Numbered from the stretch's first letter, positions 1-11,887 are shown. The stretch: 64,000 bases of DNA from Bettongia penicillata ogilbyi (GCA_023548195.1 JAJHZJ010000800.1:310001-374000), one strand, 5' to 3'. The notes: a model not told the origin generated them from the letters alone. Program-made: numbers and translations.

Positions 1-129
1 TAAATAGTTATTAGTTAAGTTAATGAGTGTGAAATTGTGATGCCAAGTAAGACCACTGAAATGCAGTCAGAGCAAATAAAACTTCCCTCCATCCCTAAAG
101 AAACTCTTATCTTTTTAAAAAAATGTTTT

Positions 130-965
130 ATTGTTCTATTTTTTCCCCCTACGTCACTGTCACTACCCAGTACACCCTTCTAACTCCATGGTAGAATTCT
201 TCTTTGTAACAAATAAATATAGCTGAACAAAACAGATCAACACATTAGCCTTATCTGAAAATATATTCCTAATTCCATACCACCAACTCTGCCAAACCTG
301 GTAGACTTCAGCATTCTGGAATCTTTCAGTATTGTGTTCTCCTTTAATGTGGCCATCATGTACGTTATTCTCCTTACTCATTCCTCTTGCTCCACTCTTT
401 ATCAGTTATACATGTCTTTCCAAGTTTTTCTTAATTTGTCATTTCTTAAGTTGCAAATACAGCCATAAGCATATAGCAAAATTTTTAAAGTTATCCAAAA
501 TGAGTGGCTGTCTGCTTTATTTCCAGTTCTTTGCTATTGAAAAAAGTACTGCTTACAAATAATTTTTCATATGTACATGAGATCTTTTTTTTCCTCCTAT
601 CTTTTACTTTCTTGAAATTTATACTGGTAGATGGTATCGTTGGTACAAAGTAGATAGGTATATTTCAGTGACTTTTTAAAAAAATCATAATTCCAAGTTG
701 CTTCCTAGAACAGTTAGATCAGTTCATAGCTCCAACAGTGCATTAGTATATCTGTCTTATCACATCCTTTCCAACATTTATCATTTAATTCTTTTGTCCT
801 CTGCCAGTTAGATGGAACCTCCAACTTGCTTTAATTTGCATTTTTATTATTAGTGATTTGCAGAATTATTTCCAGTGATGATAGCATGTATTTTTTTTTT
901 TAACTTGACTGTTCATAGCCTTTAGACATGTATACTTTTGATGACTATCTTATCTTTTCTCCACC
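130..965 (-). mobile_element. L1 fragment, 3' ORF2 region, antisense
   Basis: Degenerate antisense match to the end of L1 ORF2, recognisable by segments such as CAACAGTGCATTAG, CCAACATTTATCATTT, TTTAATTTGCATTTTTATTA and TTTCCAGTTCTTTGCTA. No usable reading frame. Confidence 0.6.
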
Positions 966-1660
966 TTTCTCAGACCTAGTCAAAGAACCAGTCCTACAGT
1001 CACAGGACTATTTCTCTTCTTTGGCTTAAGGAAAAAGGGCCAGATCTCAATGATGAATTTATTGATTGTATATTTTGTTTTGACACAGTGGAGGTGGATG
1101 GTAGGAATAATCTAGCATGAGGTTTATCAAGGCTTGAGGGGTGATGGGCCAGAGAGTCAAGAGCAGAATATGTCATGGAATTGAATTGGTTAATGAAAAA
1201 GTCCAGACTGGGAAGGGAGGAAGGTGAAGTCAGAACAGTGGTAAATTGCCTGAAAAAGTACTGAGTCCAGTTTGTGACAAGAGTGTTAACATTTTCTCCT
1301 GATCATTTTCCCAGCCTCCAAACAGTAAAGACTGTATAAGTACCATTCCAATTTGTGGTCTAGAATTTCTCTCTCTCTCACTCTCTCTCTCTCTCTCTCT
1401 CACTGTTGAGAGGGAGAGAAGGAGTCCTGTATATCCTTTGGACCACTTTATCACTTATCTCAGTGTGGAAGAGTCCTATACTTAGGAAGTCACTGCAAAA
1501 TAGGGAACTTTCTAGGCTGATGGCCTCAGCAGGCATGGGTTTAAGGACTGAGATGAGCATCGGACCTGTGATTTTAATTGATACAGAGAACTCCCAGAAC
1601 AGGAAACTCCTACCAGTTCAGCTTGGTACCTTCTTTGTGATGTTAAGTCTTCAAGAACTG
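966..1660. other. ZFYVE1 intron, little recognised
   Basis: Apart from the CT microsatellite at 1369-1403, no gene, repeat family or signal was recognised. Confidence 0.5.
1369..1403. repeat. (CT)n microsatellite
   Basis: About 17 CT units with one CA interruption. Confidence 0.9.
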
Positions 1661-1664
1661 CCTT

Positions 1665-1765
1665 TAGGCCTCAGAGATTAGGTGACTTGCCCAGGGTTGC
1701 ATAGTAGTACCAGGCCTCAGATTCAGAGCTTCCTGGTTCCATAGCAAGCTCTGCCCTCTTCAACC
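1665..1765 (-). repeat. MIR-type SINE fragment
   Basis: Antisense MIR core: AGGTGACTTGCCCAGGGTTG followed by a degraded tRNA-like part. Confidence 0.6.
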
Positions 1766-1904
1766 CATTGACATTTCTGTTAAAAGCCACCACCGTTTTT
1801 CTAGCCTCCCAAATTCATAACCTTAGGATTATGCATTTCTCATTCTCACTCAGTCTACGTATCTGATCATCTGGCAAATTTTGCATTTATATCCGTACAA
1901 TAAT

Positions 1905-2140
1905 TTGTTGTTCAGTCATTTCAATTGTGTCCTACTCCTTATGACCCTATTTGAGATTTTCTTGGCAAAGATACTGGAGTGGTTTGCCATTTCCTTTGCC
2001 AGCTTATTTTATAGATAAGGAAACTGAGGCTGACAGGCTTATGTGACTTGCCTAGGGTAACACTACTAGTAAATGTCTAAGGCCAGATTTGAGCTTGCAT
2101 CTTCCTGACTCTAGGCCCATCACACCATCCACTAACTGCC
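1905..2140 (-). repeat. tRNA-derived SINE with RTE-like tail
   Basis: Antisense copy. On the minus strand the tRNA-like head (GGAGTCAGGAAGA-like) is followed by the CORE (CAGTTTCC...) and a tail reading ...GACACAATTGAAATGACTG, as at 43006, 46531 and 58265. Confidence 0.8.
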
Positions 2141-2269
2141 TTCAACATAATAGCAACTAGTATTTACATAGGTCACTAATGTTTACAAAATCTCCAATCG
2201 CTTTAGGGACCAGGACCATCTGCACATCTCAGCCACACAAATGAGATGGGGTCTTGCCATCACCACAAG

Positions 2270-3035
2270 GGTTCTGCTTCTATGATTAACAACTCTGACA
2301 TTCTTCTACCTGATCATAATCATTCCATCTGTCTTTAGGCCTTAATCACTTCATCTCTCCTTGCCTTCCCCTTTCCCTAAACTACTTCCTCTTCCACTTC
2401 TTCACCTTCTTCTTTTTTGTTACCTACTCTCCCTTCACACCTCAGCACTTTTTCAGGCAGTTTGCCCTTCCATTTCAGTCTCAACTTTCAAAGTGATCTT
2501 CCTAAAATGTAGTTCTAACCATGTCACCACCCCACTTAATAAACTCCAGTGACACTTTAGTACTCCAGGATCAAATAGGAAAGCCTCTGTTTGACTTTTA
2601 AAGACCTTCATAACCTAGCCTCTTCTTACCTTTCCAGTTTTTTCATACTTTACTACCCCTCCACATAACCTACAACCCAGTGATACTGCCTGACTTCCTG
2701 GGCTATGCTTTCTACAAGACAACTCTATCTCCCGATATATACATTTTCACTGGTTGTGCCCCATACCTGGAATGCTTTGCCCCATCATCTCTACCTACTG
2801 GATTTACTGGCATCTCTGAAGTTTCAGCTAAGACCTACCTTCTACAAGAAGCCTTCTCTGGCCACGCTTAATGCTAAGTGCCTTCCTCTTGAGATTACCT
2901 CCAGTTTTATTTATGCATAATTGTTTGCACGTAGTCTTCCCAGTTAGATTGTGAGTTCCATGAGGGCGGAAGTCTTTCCTTCTCTTTGTCTCTCCAGTCC
3001 TCAGCACAGTGCTTGTTGGCATGTTGACCCCTTGA
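2270..3035 (+). mobile_element. L2 LINE, 3' part
   Basis: Matches the L2 3' region: AAACTCCAGTG, GACCTTCATAACCTAGCC, ACCTGGAATGCTTTGCC, CTTCTACAAGAAGCC, AGATTGTGAGTTCC and CAGCACAGTGCTTG in the right order. No intact frame; 5'-truncated as usual. Confidence 0.8.
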
Positions 3036-3404
3036 TTCCAAGATGCATGCCCTCTGACCAAAGGAGACATGAATCATATGATTCAGAGCATAAACTGCTG
3101 CTTGTGATATACCTTCTCAGCCTTGTAAGTCTTGGTTTTTCTGAAAGGTCTAAAATTTTTGAGTCTTGAATGTACCTTTACAGCATTCTAGAGTGCGCTA
3201 CCTGTTTGAGGGTGATTCAGTGTTTGAAAAGCTCATTTTATTACTTGTTCCCAGGTTTACTCTTGAACTTACATAGTGGTAAAGTAGGATCACTGATTGG
3301 AAGCTGTGGCGTTCCATGGTATTTATTAGGTGCTCTTTTAGCCTTTATTTTTGCCAGTGCTTGGTGGTTTGGGAATGCACAGCCAAATTCTGAGGTATTT
3401 TAGC

Positions 3405-3560
3405 ATTATAAAGGGACCTTAGAGATCATCTAATCCATACCCCTTGATAGTTGAGGAAACTGAAATCAGACAAGGTTAAGTGACTTGCCCCAGGTCACAC
3501 AGAAAACCAGAAATAAACTCAGGTTCTTCTGACCACAAATTTAGTGTTATTTCCTTTATA
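3405..3560 (-). repeat. MIR SINE
   Basis: Antisense MIR with GAGGAAACTGA, AAGTGACTTGCCCCAGGTCA and a decayed head. Confidence 0.7.
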
Positions 3561-3680
3561 TCATGAGTTCCCCCAATTTAGCATTCTCTTCTCCCTCCTT
3601 CCCCACAATGGAAGATGACATAAGGCTATTCTTGGAGGATATTGCCATACCTGGTATACTGTAATTTGGTATTCTATACC

Positions 3681-3695
3681 TTCCCTCATTTTCTT
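3681..3695. repeat. Target-site duplication, left, of copy 1
   Basis: TTCCCTCATTTTCTT, identical to 6515-6529. It abuts the poly(T) end of the minus-strand element. Confidence 0.9.
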
Positions 3696-4722
3696 TTTCT
3701 TTTTTTTTTTTTTAATTTATTTATTTAACTTTTTACATTCATTTTCACAAAATTTTGGGTTCCAAATTTTCTCCCCTTTTATCCCCTCCCCCCACCCCAA
3801 TACCCCAAGCAATCTAATTTTCCCTATCTCCAATCTGCCCTCTCTTCTGTCATCCCTCCCTTCTCTTGTCTCCATCTTCTCTTTTCTCCTGTAGGGCCAG
3901 ATGACTTTCTATTCCTCATTAACTGTATGTCTTCTTTCCTAGTAGCAACAACAATACTAAACAGTTGTTCCTAAAACTTTGAGTTCCAAATTCTCCCCAT
4001 CCCTCCCTCCCCACCCATTCCCTTTGGGAAGGCAGGCAATTCAATATAGGCCATATCTGTGTAACTTTGCAAATGACTTCCCTGATTGTCGTGTTGTGTA
4101 AGACTAACTGAATTATAACCTGCCCCTCATTGTTTCTCTTCTGTCTCTTGATCCTGTCCCTCCCCAGGTGTTGACTTCAAATTGCTCCCTCCTCCCTTTT
4201 CCCTCCCTTCCATCATCCCCCCCCTTGCTTATCTCCTTCTCCCCCACTTTCCTATACTGTAAGATAGGTTTTCATACTAAAATGAGTATGCATTTTATTC
4301 CTTCCTTTAGTCAAATGTGATGAGGGTAAACTTCTTGTTTTTTTTTTTTCTCAGCTCTCCTCTTTTTCCCTCCACTAAAAAGTCTCCTACTTGCCTCTTA
4401 AATGACATATAATTACCCCATTCCATTTCACCCTCTCTCCTCCCACTACATTTCTCTCTCACCATTTACCTTAATTTCTTTTAAAATATGGTCCCATCCT
4501 ATTCAATTCACTCTGTGCTCTCTGTCTCTGTATGTGTGTGCATGTGTGCATGTGTGTGCACGTGCATGCGTGTACATGTGTGTGTATGGACCCACCAACT
4601 ACCCAGATACTGAAAAGTTTTAAGAGTTACAAATATTGTCTTTCCATGTAGGAATGTAAACAGTTCACTTCTGGTAAGTCTCTTAAGACTTCTCTTTGCT
4701 GTTTACTTTTTCATGCTTCTTC

Positions 4723-5828
4723 TCATTCTGGTGTTTGAAAGTCAAATTTTCTTTTCAGCTCTGGTTTTTTCATCAAGAATGCTTGAAAGTCTTCTGTTTC
4801 ATTGAAAGACCATATTTTCCCCTGAAGTATTATACTCAGTTTAGCTGGGTAGGTGATTCTTGGTTTGAGTCCTAGTTCCTTTGCCTTCTGGAATATCCTA
4901 TTCCACGCCTTTCGATCCCTTAATGTAGAAGCTGCTAGATCTTGAGTTATCCTGATTTTATTTCCACAATACTGGAATTGTTTCTTTCTAGCTGCTTGTA
5001 AGATTTTCTCCTTGACGTGGGAGTTCTGGAATTTGGCCACAATGTTCCTAGGAGTTTCTCTTTTTGGATCTCTTTCAGGTGGTGATAGATGGATTCTTTC
5101 AATACTTATTTTTCCCTCTGATTCTAGAATCTCAGGGCAGTTTTCCTCGATAATTTCATGGAAGATGATATCTAGGCTCTTTTTTTGATCATGACTTTCA
5201 GGTAGTCCCATAGTTTTTAAATTGTCTCTCCTGGATCTATTTTCCAGGTCAGTTGTTTTTCCCATGAGATATTTCACATTGTCTTCCATTTTTTCATTCT
5301 TTTGGTTTTGTTTTGTGATTTCTTGGTTTCTCATAAAGTCATTAGACTCCATCTGTTCCATTCTAATTTTGAGAGAACTATTCTCTTCAGTGAGCTTTTG
5401 AACCTCTTTTTCCATTTGGCTAATTCTGCTTTTGAAAACATTCTTCTCCTCATTGGCTTTTGGAACCTCTTTTGCCAATTGAGTGAGCCTATTTTTCAAG
5501 GTGTTATTTTCTTCAGCATTTTTTTGGGTCTCCTTTACCCCAAGGTATTGACCCGTTTTTCATACTTTTCTTGCATCTCTCTCATTTCTCTTCCCAGTTT
5601 TTCCTCCACCTGTCTAACTTGATTTTCAAAATCCTTTTTGAGCTCTTCCAAGGCCTGAGCCCACCGGACATCCCCCTGGGATGTCTGGGGTACTGAGGCC
5701 CCGCCCTCCACGTCTTTCCCTGATGGCAAGAATATGTCCTTGTCGTCATCAGATCCGAAAGTCGGGATCATTTGCATCTGTTTGAAAAAACTCTCTATAG
5801 TCTTATTTTTCTTCCCTTTTCTAGGCAT
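4723..5828 (-). pseudogene. L1-type ORF1 of copy 1, one frameshift
   Basis: Starts MPRKGKKNKTIESFFKQ at 5828. A coiled-coil region rich in E/K/L heptads follows (around 5650-5300), then the RRM and C-terminal domain with GLPESHDQKKSLD, QAARKKQF, ITQDLAASTLRDR and ITYPAKLSIILQGKIWSFN. These are hallmarks of L1 ORF1p, an RNA-binding trimeric chaperone. The frame is broken once near 5540 by two extra bases relative to copy 2, giving pieces 5828-5535 and 5499-4723. Usual ORF1p length is about 340-370 residues, so this copy is otherwise full length. Confidence 0.9.
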
Positions 5829-6514
5829 TTTCCCAGCCAGTTACTTGACTTCTGAGATTCCTGTCCACCCCCTCCTAGATCCCCCCAGCTAGTGCTTGGG
5901 GTCTGAGATTCAAATGGGCTTTCCGCACCGTGCGGCTGCTAATCAATGTGAGCTTCAGTTCTGGTGCTGGGGTGGGGGCAGGGCCGCCTCCCAGGCTCAG
6001 CTCCCTCAGGAGGTTTATGCAGAGACTTTCATTAATGAAGATCCTGCCTGCTGCTGGAGGGAGTCCCGGGCTGCCGCCGCAGCTGGTACCTCTGCCCCCG
6101 CCTCTGCTGCCTCCTGCCTCTGCCGGCCGCCGCTGCCTCCCGAGGGGGCCCGAGTCATGGAGACACCCCGCTCCCCTCTTGGTGAGCCCAAGCGTGTCTC
6201 TCACTGACCTCTAGCGTCTGTGGGTGGAGGGATTTTCCCGGCCGCCAGGGCTTCCATCCCTGAAGCCTGCTCGGATCAGCTTCTCTGGGGCCGCGGGGCC
6301 GCGCTGAGGTGGGGTCCGCTTTCCGGGGTGCGATGGACCCTGGGGACGGCTCTCCAGGGCTCTCTGGAACGGAAATCTCTTCCACTCTGTTTCTGCACAC
6401 CTTGCAGTGATCCAGAACTTATGGGGATCTCTTTTTACATTAATTCTATGGGCTGTGGGTTCGGAGCTCGTAAACGTGCGTCTTTCTACTCCGCCATCTT
6501 GACTCCGCCCCCCC
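5829..6514 (-). promoter_or_regulatory. 5' UTR / internal promoter region of copy 1
   Basis: GC- and CpG-rich, unlike the A/T-rich surroundings. It begins with CAAGATGGCGG, the YY1-type site that sets transcription start in L1. An antisense frame is open at 6220-6579 (see findings). Promoter activity is inferred. Confidence 0.6.
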
Positions 6515-6529
6515 TTCCCTCATTTTCTT
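6515..6529. repeat. Target-site duplication, right, of copy 1
   Basis: TTCCCTCATTTTCTT, identical to 3681-3695, directly beyond the C-run that is the element's 5' end. Confidence 0.9.
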
Positions 6530-6709
6530 CAAGTCTGATCTGTTCATGGGGTCCATTGGGTCTGGGTAGTCTGCTCTAGTTGCTTCTGCTTTAGGTTGTG
6601 TAAGTCTGTTACCCTTTTTGTTGTGCTACTTTTCTTCATTGGGGCATTTTTTGGGGACACTAATGAGGGTCACAAATGGTTAAATGGGACACCCCCACCC
6701 CCACCACCA

Positions 6710-8060
6710 CTCACTCAAGTAAGTACTTATTAAACACCTTTTATGTGCCCAACATTCTGCTAGGTGGTAAGGACAAAAATTCAGTGTTCATTATTCAACA
6801 CAAAATACAGTTGCTGTTCCCAAGGAGCTTATATTCTAATGGAGGAGGCAAATACATTTGTAATTATTTACTGAATAAATACAAAGTTGATAAATACAAG
6901 GCAGTTTCAGAGGTAAGGCACCAGGAAATGGAGGTTCAAGAAAGATTTAATGTTAAAGGTGATGTTTGAGCTGTAACTTGAAGAGACAGGTTGTATGAAA
7001 TGAAAATGAAGATGATATTCATTCCAGGCATTGGGGGGATGGTAAGTGAAAATGTTGAGGAAGGTGTATTGTAGGGTCATCTTGAAAGAATTAACAGACT
7101 CAGACCATCTCCAACTTAAGGAAAGACATTTATTGAGGATTACATTCTCAGCAAATGGACAAGGTTCCTGAAAGGAACCAGCAGTTTAGCAAAGCATGAC
7201 AGGGATTTTTTATAGAGCAAAAGATGCAATTACATCATTACAGAGTATATGAATATGAAAATACAGGATTTGTTGATATGGGAAGCGGTCCTAGCCTTGT
7301 TGGAACTGCACTTGAAGTTGTCCAGAATGTATGCGTTCTAGAGAAACCCACTGTGGGGGATATTAATGTATGTTAATGATATTATATACCCTAGGACAGT
7401 TCTTTGCTATTATTGTGCAGGCATCAATTTAGGTTGTGATATAATGGTCAAACATCCTGCTCGATGTCCTGTTGGTGCTGCTTTCTTATTGACTGGTTAT
7501 TGTGGTCCTATCTGGGACTAGATGGATGAACTATTGTGGTTGAGAACATAGGCACACCTTCTGTTCTAGTGAGGCAGTGAGGTACATGAGGAAGTTGAGA
7601 TATTGGGTGTCAGGGCAGTGGCTAGGGGCAGTGACTAGAATTCCATCAAAAAGACCCAGAGACAGAAAATGGAATGTATTTGAGAAATGGAGAAAAAGAC
7701 AGTTTGACTCCATTACTCAGTGCAGGAGGGGATTGATATTCAGTGAGGCTGGAAAGATAAGATTTGGGTCACGTAAAGAGCCTTAAAAGCTAAACCAGGC
7801 AGTTTATATTTGATTCTAGAGGCAATAGAGGAAGCCAGTGGAGTAGATTGAGTAGGACAGTGGCATGGTTGGATTTGTGTCTAAGGAAAATCACTTTGGT
7901 AGCAGTATGAGGATGAACTGGAGTGGAGAGAGATTTGAAGTAGGTAGGTTCATTAAGTTATTGCAGTAATTGATGTGATAAGTGATGAGAGCCTGAACTA
8001 AGGTGGTAGGTATATGAGTAGAGAGAAGGGATCAGATGTGAAAAATGTAGCACTCATCTT
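6710..8060 (+). repeat. Ancient interspersed repeat, split by an insertion
   Basis: Left part 6710-7075 (AAGTACTTATTAAACACCTT, CAAGGAGCTTATATTCTAAT) and right part about 7735-8060 (AGGCAATAGAGGAAGCCAGTG, AAAATCACTTTGG) belong to one old mammalian repeat also seen at 14930 and 29555. I recognise the family by sight but cannot name it with certainty. Confidence 0.55.
7075..7730 (-). mobile_element. Unclassified insertion, possibly a solitary LTR
   Basis: About 0.65 kb interrupting the older repeat. On the minus strand it has AATAAA at about 7132-7127 and no protein-coding potential, as expected for a solitary LTR, but ends and target-site duplication could not be fixed. Only described, family unknown. 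Confidence 0.3.
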
Positions 8061-8150
8061 CCAGAGCTGCTGTAAGAATAAAATGGGATGTTGGTAAAGT
8101 ACTTTACAAACATTAAAGTGTTATAAAAGTGCTAGCTGTTATTAAGTTGT
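8050..8150 (+). repeat. SINE (MIR/CORE) 3' fragment
   Basis: GTAAAGTACTTTACAAACAT, AAAGTGTTATAAAAGTGCTA pattern of MIR/CORE SINE ends. Confidence 0.6.
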
Positions 8151-8429
8151 AGAAGTATAAATGCAGGATTTCCCAACTGATCAGTATATGGACAGAATGA
8201 AAAAGTTCATAATTCCAAGGGAGGCTCGATGATGGTGCCTTTAGTGGAAATAAGGAAGTTTTTGGAAGAGGGGGTAGGTGTGGCCTGGGTCAGGATGGCA
8301 GGTGGTGGTGGAGATAATGAAATCTGTATTGGACATGTTAATTTGAAATGTCTCTGGGACATTCAATTTAGGATATGGAATTAAACCTTAAGGGAGAGAG
8401 TGGGCTGGATATTCTCATAGGTCTGAGAG

Positions 8430-8915
8430 TCATAACAGAAATAATCTAAGCCTATGGGACTGTAGCACAATGCTATTATTCATAGTGTCTATGGTGGCTA
8501 TGAATGTGCCAGCCCAGTTCTGAATTGCAAAATATAACAGACTCTCCAAATGGAAGACAGAACCAAAACATTTATTCAAACACCAGAAAGCCAAATCCAT
8601 CATAGCAACAAAAAAAAAATCTGTCATTGTAACTAAAAAGTCTATACACATTCTCAGGCCTTCTCACAAACAGGCTCCTCTAAACAAAATGCCCTGTTCT
8701 CACACTGGTTGCTGCTTCCTCTGTCCTTCCTAGCTCTGACTTAACTTCCTCTTAGCTCTGCTCCAGCTCTACCTTTTCCTATTCCACCCCTTCCTATTCC
8801 ACCTGTTCAGCAAACTCCTTCCACTACAGTCTTCATTTGACTCAGGCTTCTATGTGACTCATCCTATTCAATGGATGGGAAAGATTTTTCCATTTAAATT
8901 ATCATTACAGGGACC
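8430..8915 (-). repeat. Unclassified A/T-rich repeat-like block, possible LTR
   Basis: Pyrimidine-rich block with AATAAA on the minus strand near 8575. It resembles an antisense LTR but no boundaries were found; low certainty. Confidence 0.2.
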
Positions 8916-9047
8916 TGATGAGGTCTTGAGAAAGAATGTAGAGAGAAAAAACTAAGGAGCCTATGACCCACAGTCAGGGACTGTGATCTGGGTGATGCTG
9001 ACCCAGCGGAGAAGTGGTTAGACAAGTAGGAGGAGAACCAGGACAGA

Positions 9048-9292
9048 GGCAGCTGTGTGCAGTGGCTAGAGTGCTGGACCTGAAGTCAGAAAGACCTGAG
9101 TTCAATCCCAGCCTTAGACATTTACTAGATGTGTGATCCTGGGCAAGTCACTTACTCTGTCTGCCTCAGTTTGCTTGATAATAACAGTATCTCCCTCCCA
9201 GGGTAATTGTGGGGCTCAAATGAGATAAGATTTGTAAAATGCTTATTATTGTGCCTGGCACATAGTAGGTGCTTAAAGAAATGCTTATTTCC
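9048..9292 (+). repeat. Full-length tRNA-derived CORE SINE
   Basis: Head GGCAGCTGTGTGCAGTGGCT, AGTCAGAAAGACCTGAGTTC, CORE CTGGGCAAGTCACTTA, and tail GTGCCTGGCACATAGTAGG. The tRNA-like head is not a tRNA gene. Confidence 0.85.
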
Positions 9293-9299
9293 TTTCCTC

Positions 9300-10130
9300 C
9301 TAGTGTGAAAGCCCAGAGAGGAAAGATTATCTAGGTGGTGAGGGTCATCAGCAGTGGCACATGAAGCTATTAGGTGGAGAAGGATGAGGCCTGAGAAAAG
9401 ACCATCAGATTTGCAATTCACAGACGACTGGTAGATTTGGAAAGCGCAGTCTCAGTCGAGTGATAAGGTTGCAAAGTGCAAAGAGTTGAAAAGTGAGTAG
9501 AGAAGTGGAGGTTGCTAATTGTAAGCTTTTTCTAGGAGTTTGATTTACATAGGATATCAAAATAAGATCCTCCCCAAAAGTCATGGCTCATATTTATTTT
9601 CAGTTATGTCCTTGAGCCTACCCTTCTCAGATCAGTTAGCTGAGTTCAGTTCATGGATCAGTATATATTGCCTCTTAGATTTTAGAACCTGGTATGTCCT
9701 AACTACCAGATGAACAACATTGAGGTAAACCTGTAGGGACGGTTTCCTTCTTCATCTTGAATCTTGAAATGACTGACTGGAAGATGGTAGCTCACCATTT
9801 CTGAGTGGCCCAGGCATATTGGGCAGAGGCATCTGTGAACCCTAAATTGTCTCCATTCCTCTCATATCAGTTCACTGAACTACCCTCTGTAATCTATCCG
9901 TAGGGTCTGTGTTGGGGTCAGCCAAGGAATCATTACTAGGGTGTGCAGTTTTCTGTCCTGTTGAGGCCAGGTATAGCCAAATAACTAATATAATACCATC
10001 ATTTGATAATAGTGTAGTTGTATACTGCCTCTTCTATGTGATGAAGGATCTGCCATTATTCAATCCATAATTGGCAACTGTGGCTTCATAGTTACTATAG
10101 TGTCATCATTTAACCTTTTGGACACCCTCA
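9300..10130. other. ZFYVE1 intron, nothing recognised
   Basis: No coding, RNA or repeat match that I can name. Confidence 0.4.
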
Positions 10131-10812
10131 GGACCCAATAACAAACTACCTTTTGCCTAATGCCTTTAAACATTTTTATTTAAAATAATTTTTTGATTGA
10201 TGAAAATTTGACTTTTCTCCCTCCCACCTTCTCCTTCCCCAATGCAAAAGAAAGAAAATTAAAACTCTAGTAACAAATACATAAGCAAAACAAAATTCTC
10301 ACTTTGGCTGTGTCCAAAAAACTGTTATGTCTCAGTCTGCACTTTGAGTTCATCACCCTTCTGACAGGAGATGAGTAGCATATATCATCATCACTAGTTG
10401 TCTGAAATTGTAGTTGGTCATCGTGTTGGTAAGTGTTCTCAAATCTTTTAAAGTTGTTTGTCTTTATAATGTTTTATAGTATAAATTGTTATCCTGGATC
10501 TGCTTTTTTCACTCTGCATCATTTTATACGAGTCTTCCTAGCTTTCAATAAAACCATTCCTTTCATATTTGTTTAAAAACTTTTCTTCCTTATTTTTATT
10601 TTTGGTTCCAAATTCTCTCCCTTCCTCCACCATCTCTTACTCATTGAGAAGGCAAGAAATATTATACCTAGCATACATATTCTTTATAATTTCTTCAGCA
10701 GAATAATATTCCATCACATTCACATATCTCTACAAGTTCGGCCATTCCCCAAAGAGAGCTACTATAAATATTTTTGTACATATGGGTCAATTTCCTCTTT
10801 CTTTGATCTCTT
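10130..10812 (-). mobile_element. Old L1 3' fragment, host of HAL1 copy 2
   Basis: Antisense L1 3' end: GTCTGCACTTTGAGTTCATC, AATATTCCATCACATTCACA, GCCATTCCCCAAA and TAAATATTTTTGTACATATG. The copy-2 element interrupts it; the remainder past 13673 is short. Confidence 0.65.
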
Positions 10813-10827
10813 TATCAGTTGTTTCTT
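10813..10827. repeat. Target-site duplication, left, of copy 2
   Basis: TATCAGTTGTTTCTT, identical to 13658-13672. Confidence 0.9.
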
Positions 10828-11887
10828 TTTTGTTTTTTTTTTAAATTAAGTTTATTTATTTAACTTTTTACATTCATTTATCACAAGATTTTGGGTTCCA
10901 AATTTTCTCCCCATTTCTCCCCTCCCCCCACCCCAATACACCGGGCATTCTAATTTTCCCTATCACCAATCTGCCCTCTCTTCTGTCATCCCTCCCTTCT
11001 CTTGTCCCCATCTTCTCTTTTGTCCTGTAGGGCCAGATGACTTTCTATTCCCCATTAACTGTATTTCTTATTTCCTAGTAGCAAGAACAATACTAAACAG
11101 TTGTTCCTAAAACTTTGAGTTCCAAATTCTCCCCATCCCTCCCTCCCCACCCATTCCCTTTGGGAAGGCAGGCAATTCAATAATAGGCCATATCTGTGTA
11201 GTTTTGCAAATGACTTCCATAATAGTCATGTTGTGTAAGACTAACTGTATTTCCCTCCATCCTATCCTGCCCTCCATTGCTTCTATTCTGTCTTTTGATC
11301 CTGTCCCTCCCCAAGAGTGTTGACTTCAAATTGTTCCCTCCTCCCATTGCCCTCCCTTCCATCATCCCCCCTAACTTGCTTGTCTCCTTCTCCCCCACTT
11401 TCCTGTATTGTAAGATAGGTTTTCATCCCAAAATGAGTGTGCATTTTATTCCTTCCTTTAGTCGAATGTGATGAGGGTAAACTTAACGTTTTTTTTTCTC
11501 AGCTCTCCTCTTTTTCCCTCCACTAAAAAGTCTCCTGCTTGCCTCTTCATTGAGAGATAATTTACCCCATTCCATTTCACCCTCTTTCCTCCCACTACAT
11601 TTCTCTCTCACCATTTACCTTAATTTCTTTTAAGATATGGTCCCATCCTATTCAATTCACTCTGTGCTGTCTGTTTCTGTACGTGCGTGCATGTGTATGT
11701 GTGCGTGCATGTGCGTGTGTATGTGTACATGTGTGTGTGTATGTATGTGTGTGGTCCCACCAACTACCCAGATACTGAAAAGTTTTAAGAGTTACAAATA
11801 TTGTCTTTCCATGTAGGAATGTAAACAGTTCACCTTTGGTAAGTCCCTTATGACTTCTCTTTGCTGTTTACCTTTTCATGCTTCTTC

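Larger units (their letters stand above)
3696..6514 (-). mobile_element. HAL1-like L1-derived element copy 1 (5' UTR, ORF1, 3' UTR; no ORF2)
   Basis: Minus-strand retrotransposon of about 2.8 kb. It starts at 6514 with GC-rich sequence and a YY1-like GTCAAGATGGCGG (6503-6491), has a 5' UTR to 5829, ORF1 5828-4723, then a pyrimidine/purine-tract 3' UTR with a GT-rich repeat (4529-4588) and a terminal A tract (T-run at 3696-3713). Between ORF1 stop and 3' UTR there is no ORF2. Perfect 15-bp target-site duplications TTCCCTCATTTTCTT flank it at 3681-3695 and 6515-6529, so it inserted as this unit. It lies antisense in the ZFYVE1 intron. HAL1 (half-L1) is the known name for ORF1-only L1 derivatives; the exact subfamily is not determined. 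Confidence 0.88.

Noticed and set aside
9048..9120. tRNA-like sequence at SINE heads (also 43006, 46531, 57448)
   Set aside because: They continue into the SINE CORE and tail, occur many times with divergence, and are not tRNA genes.
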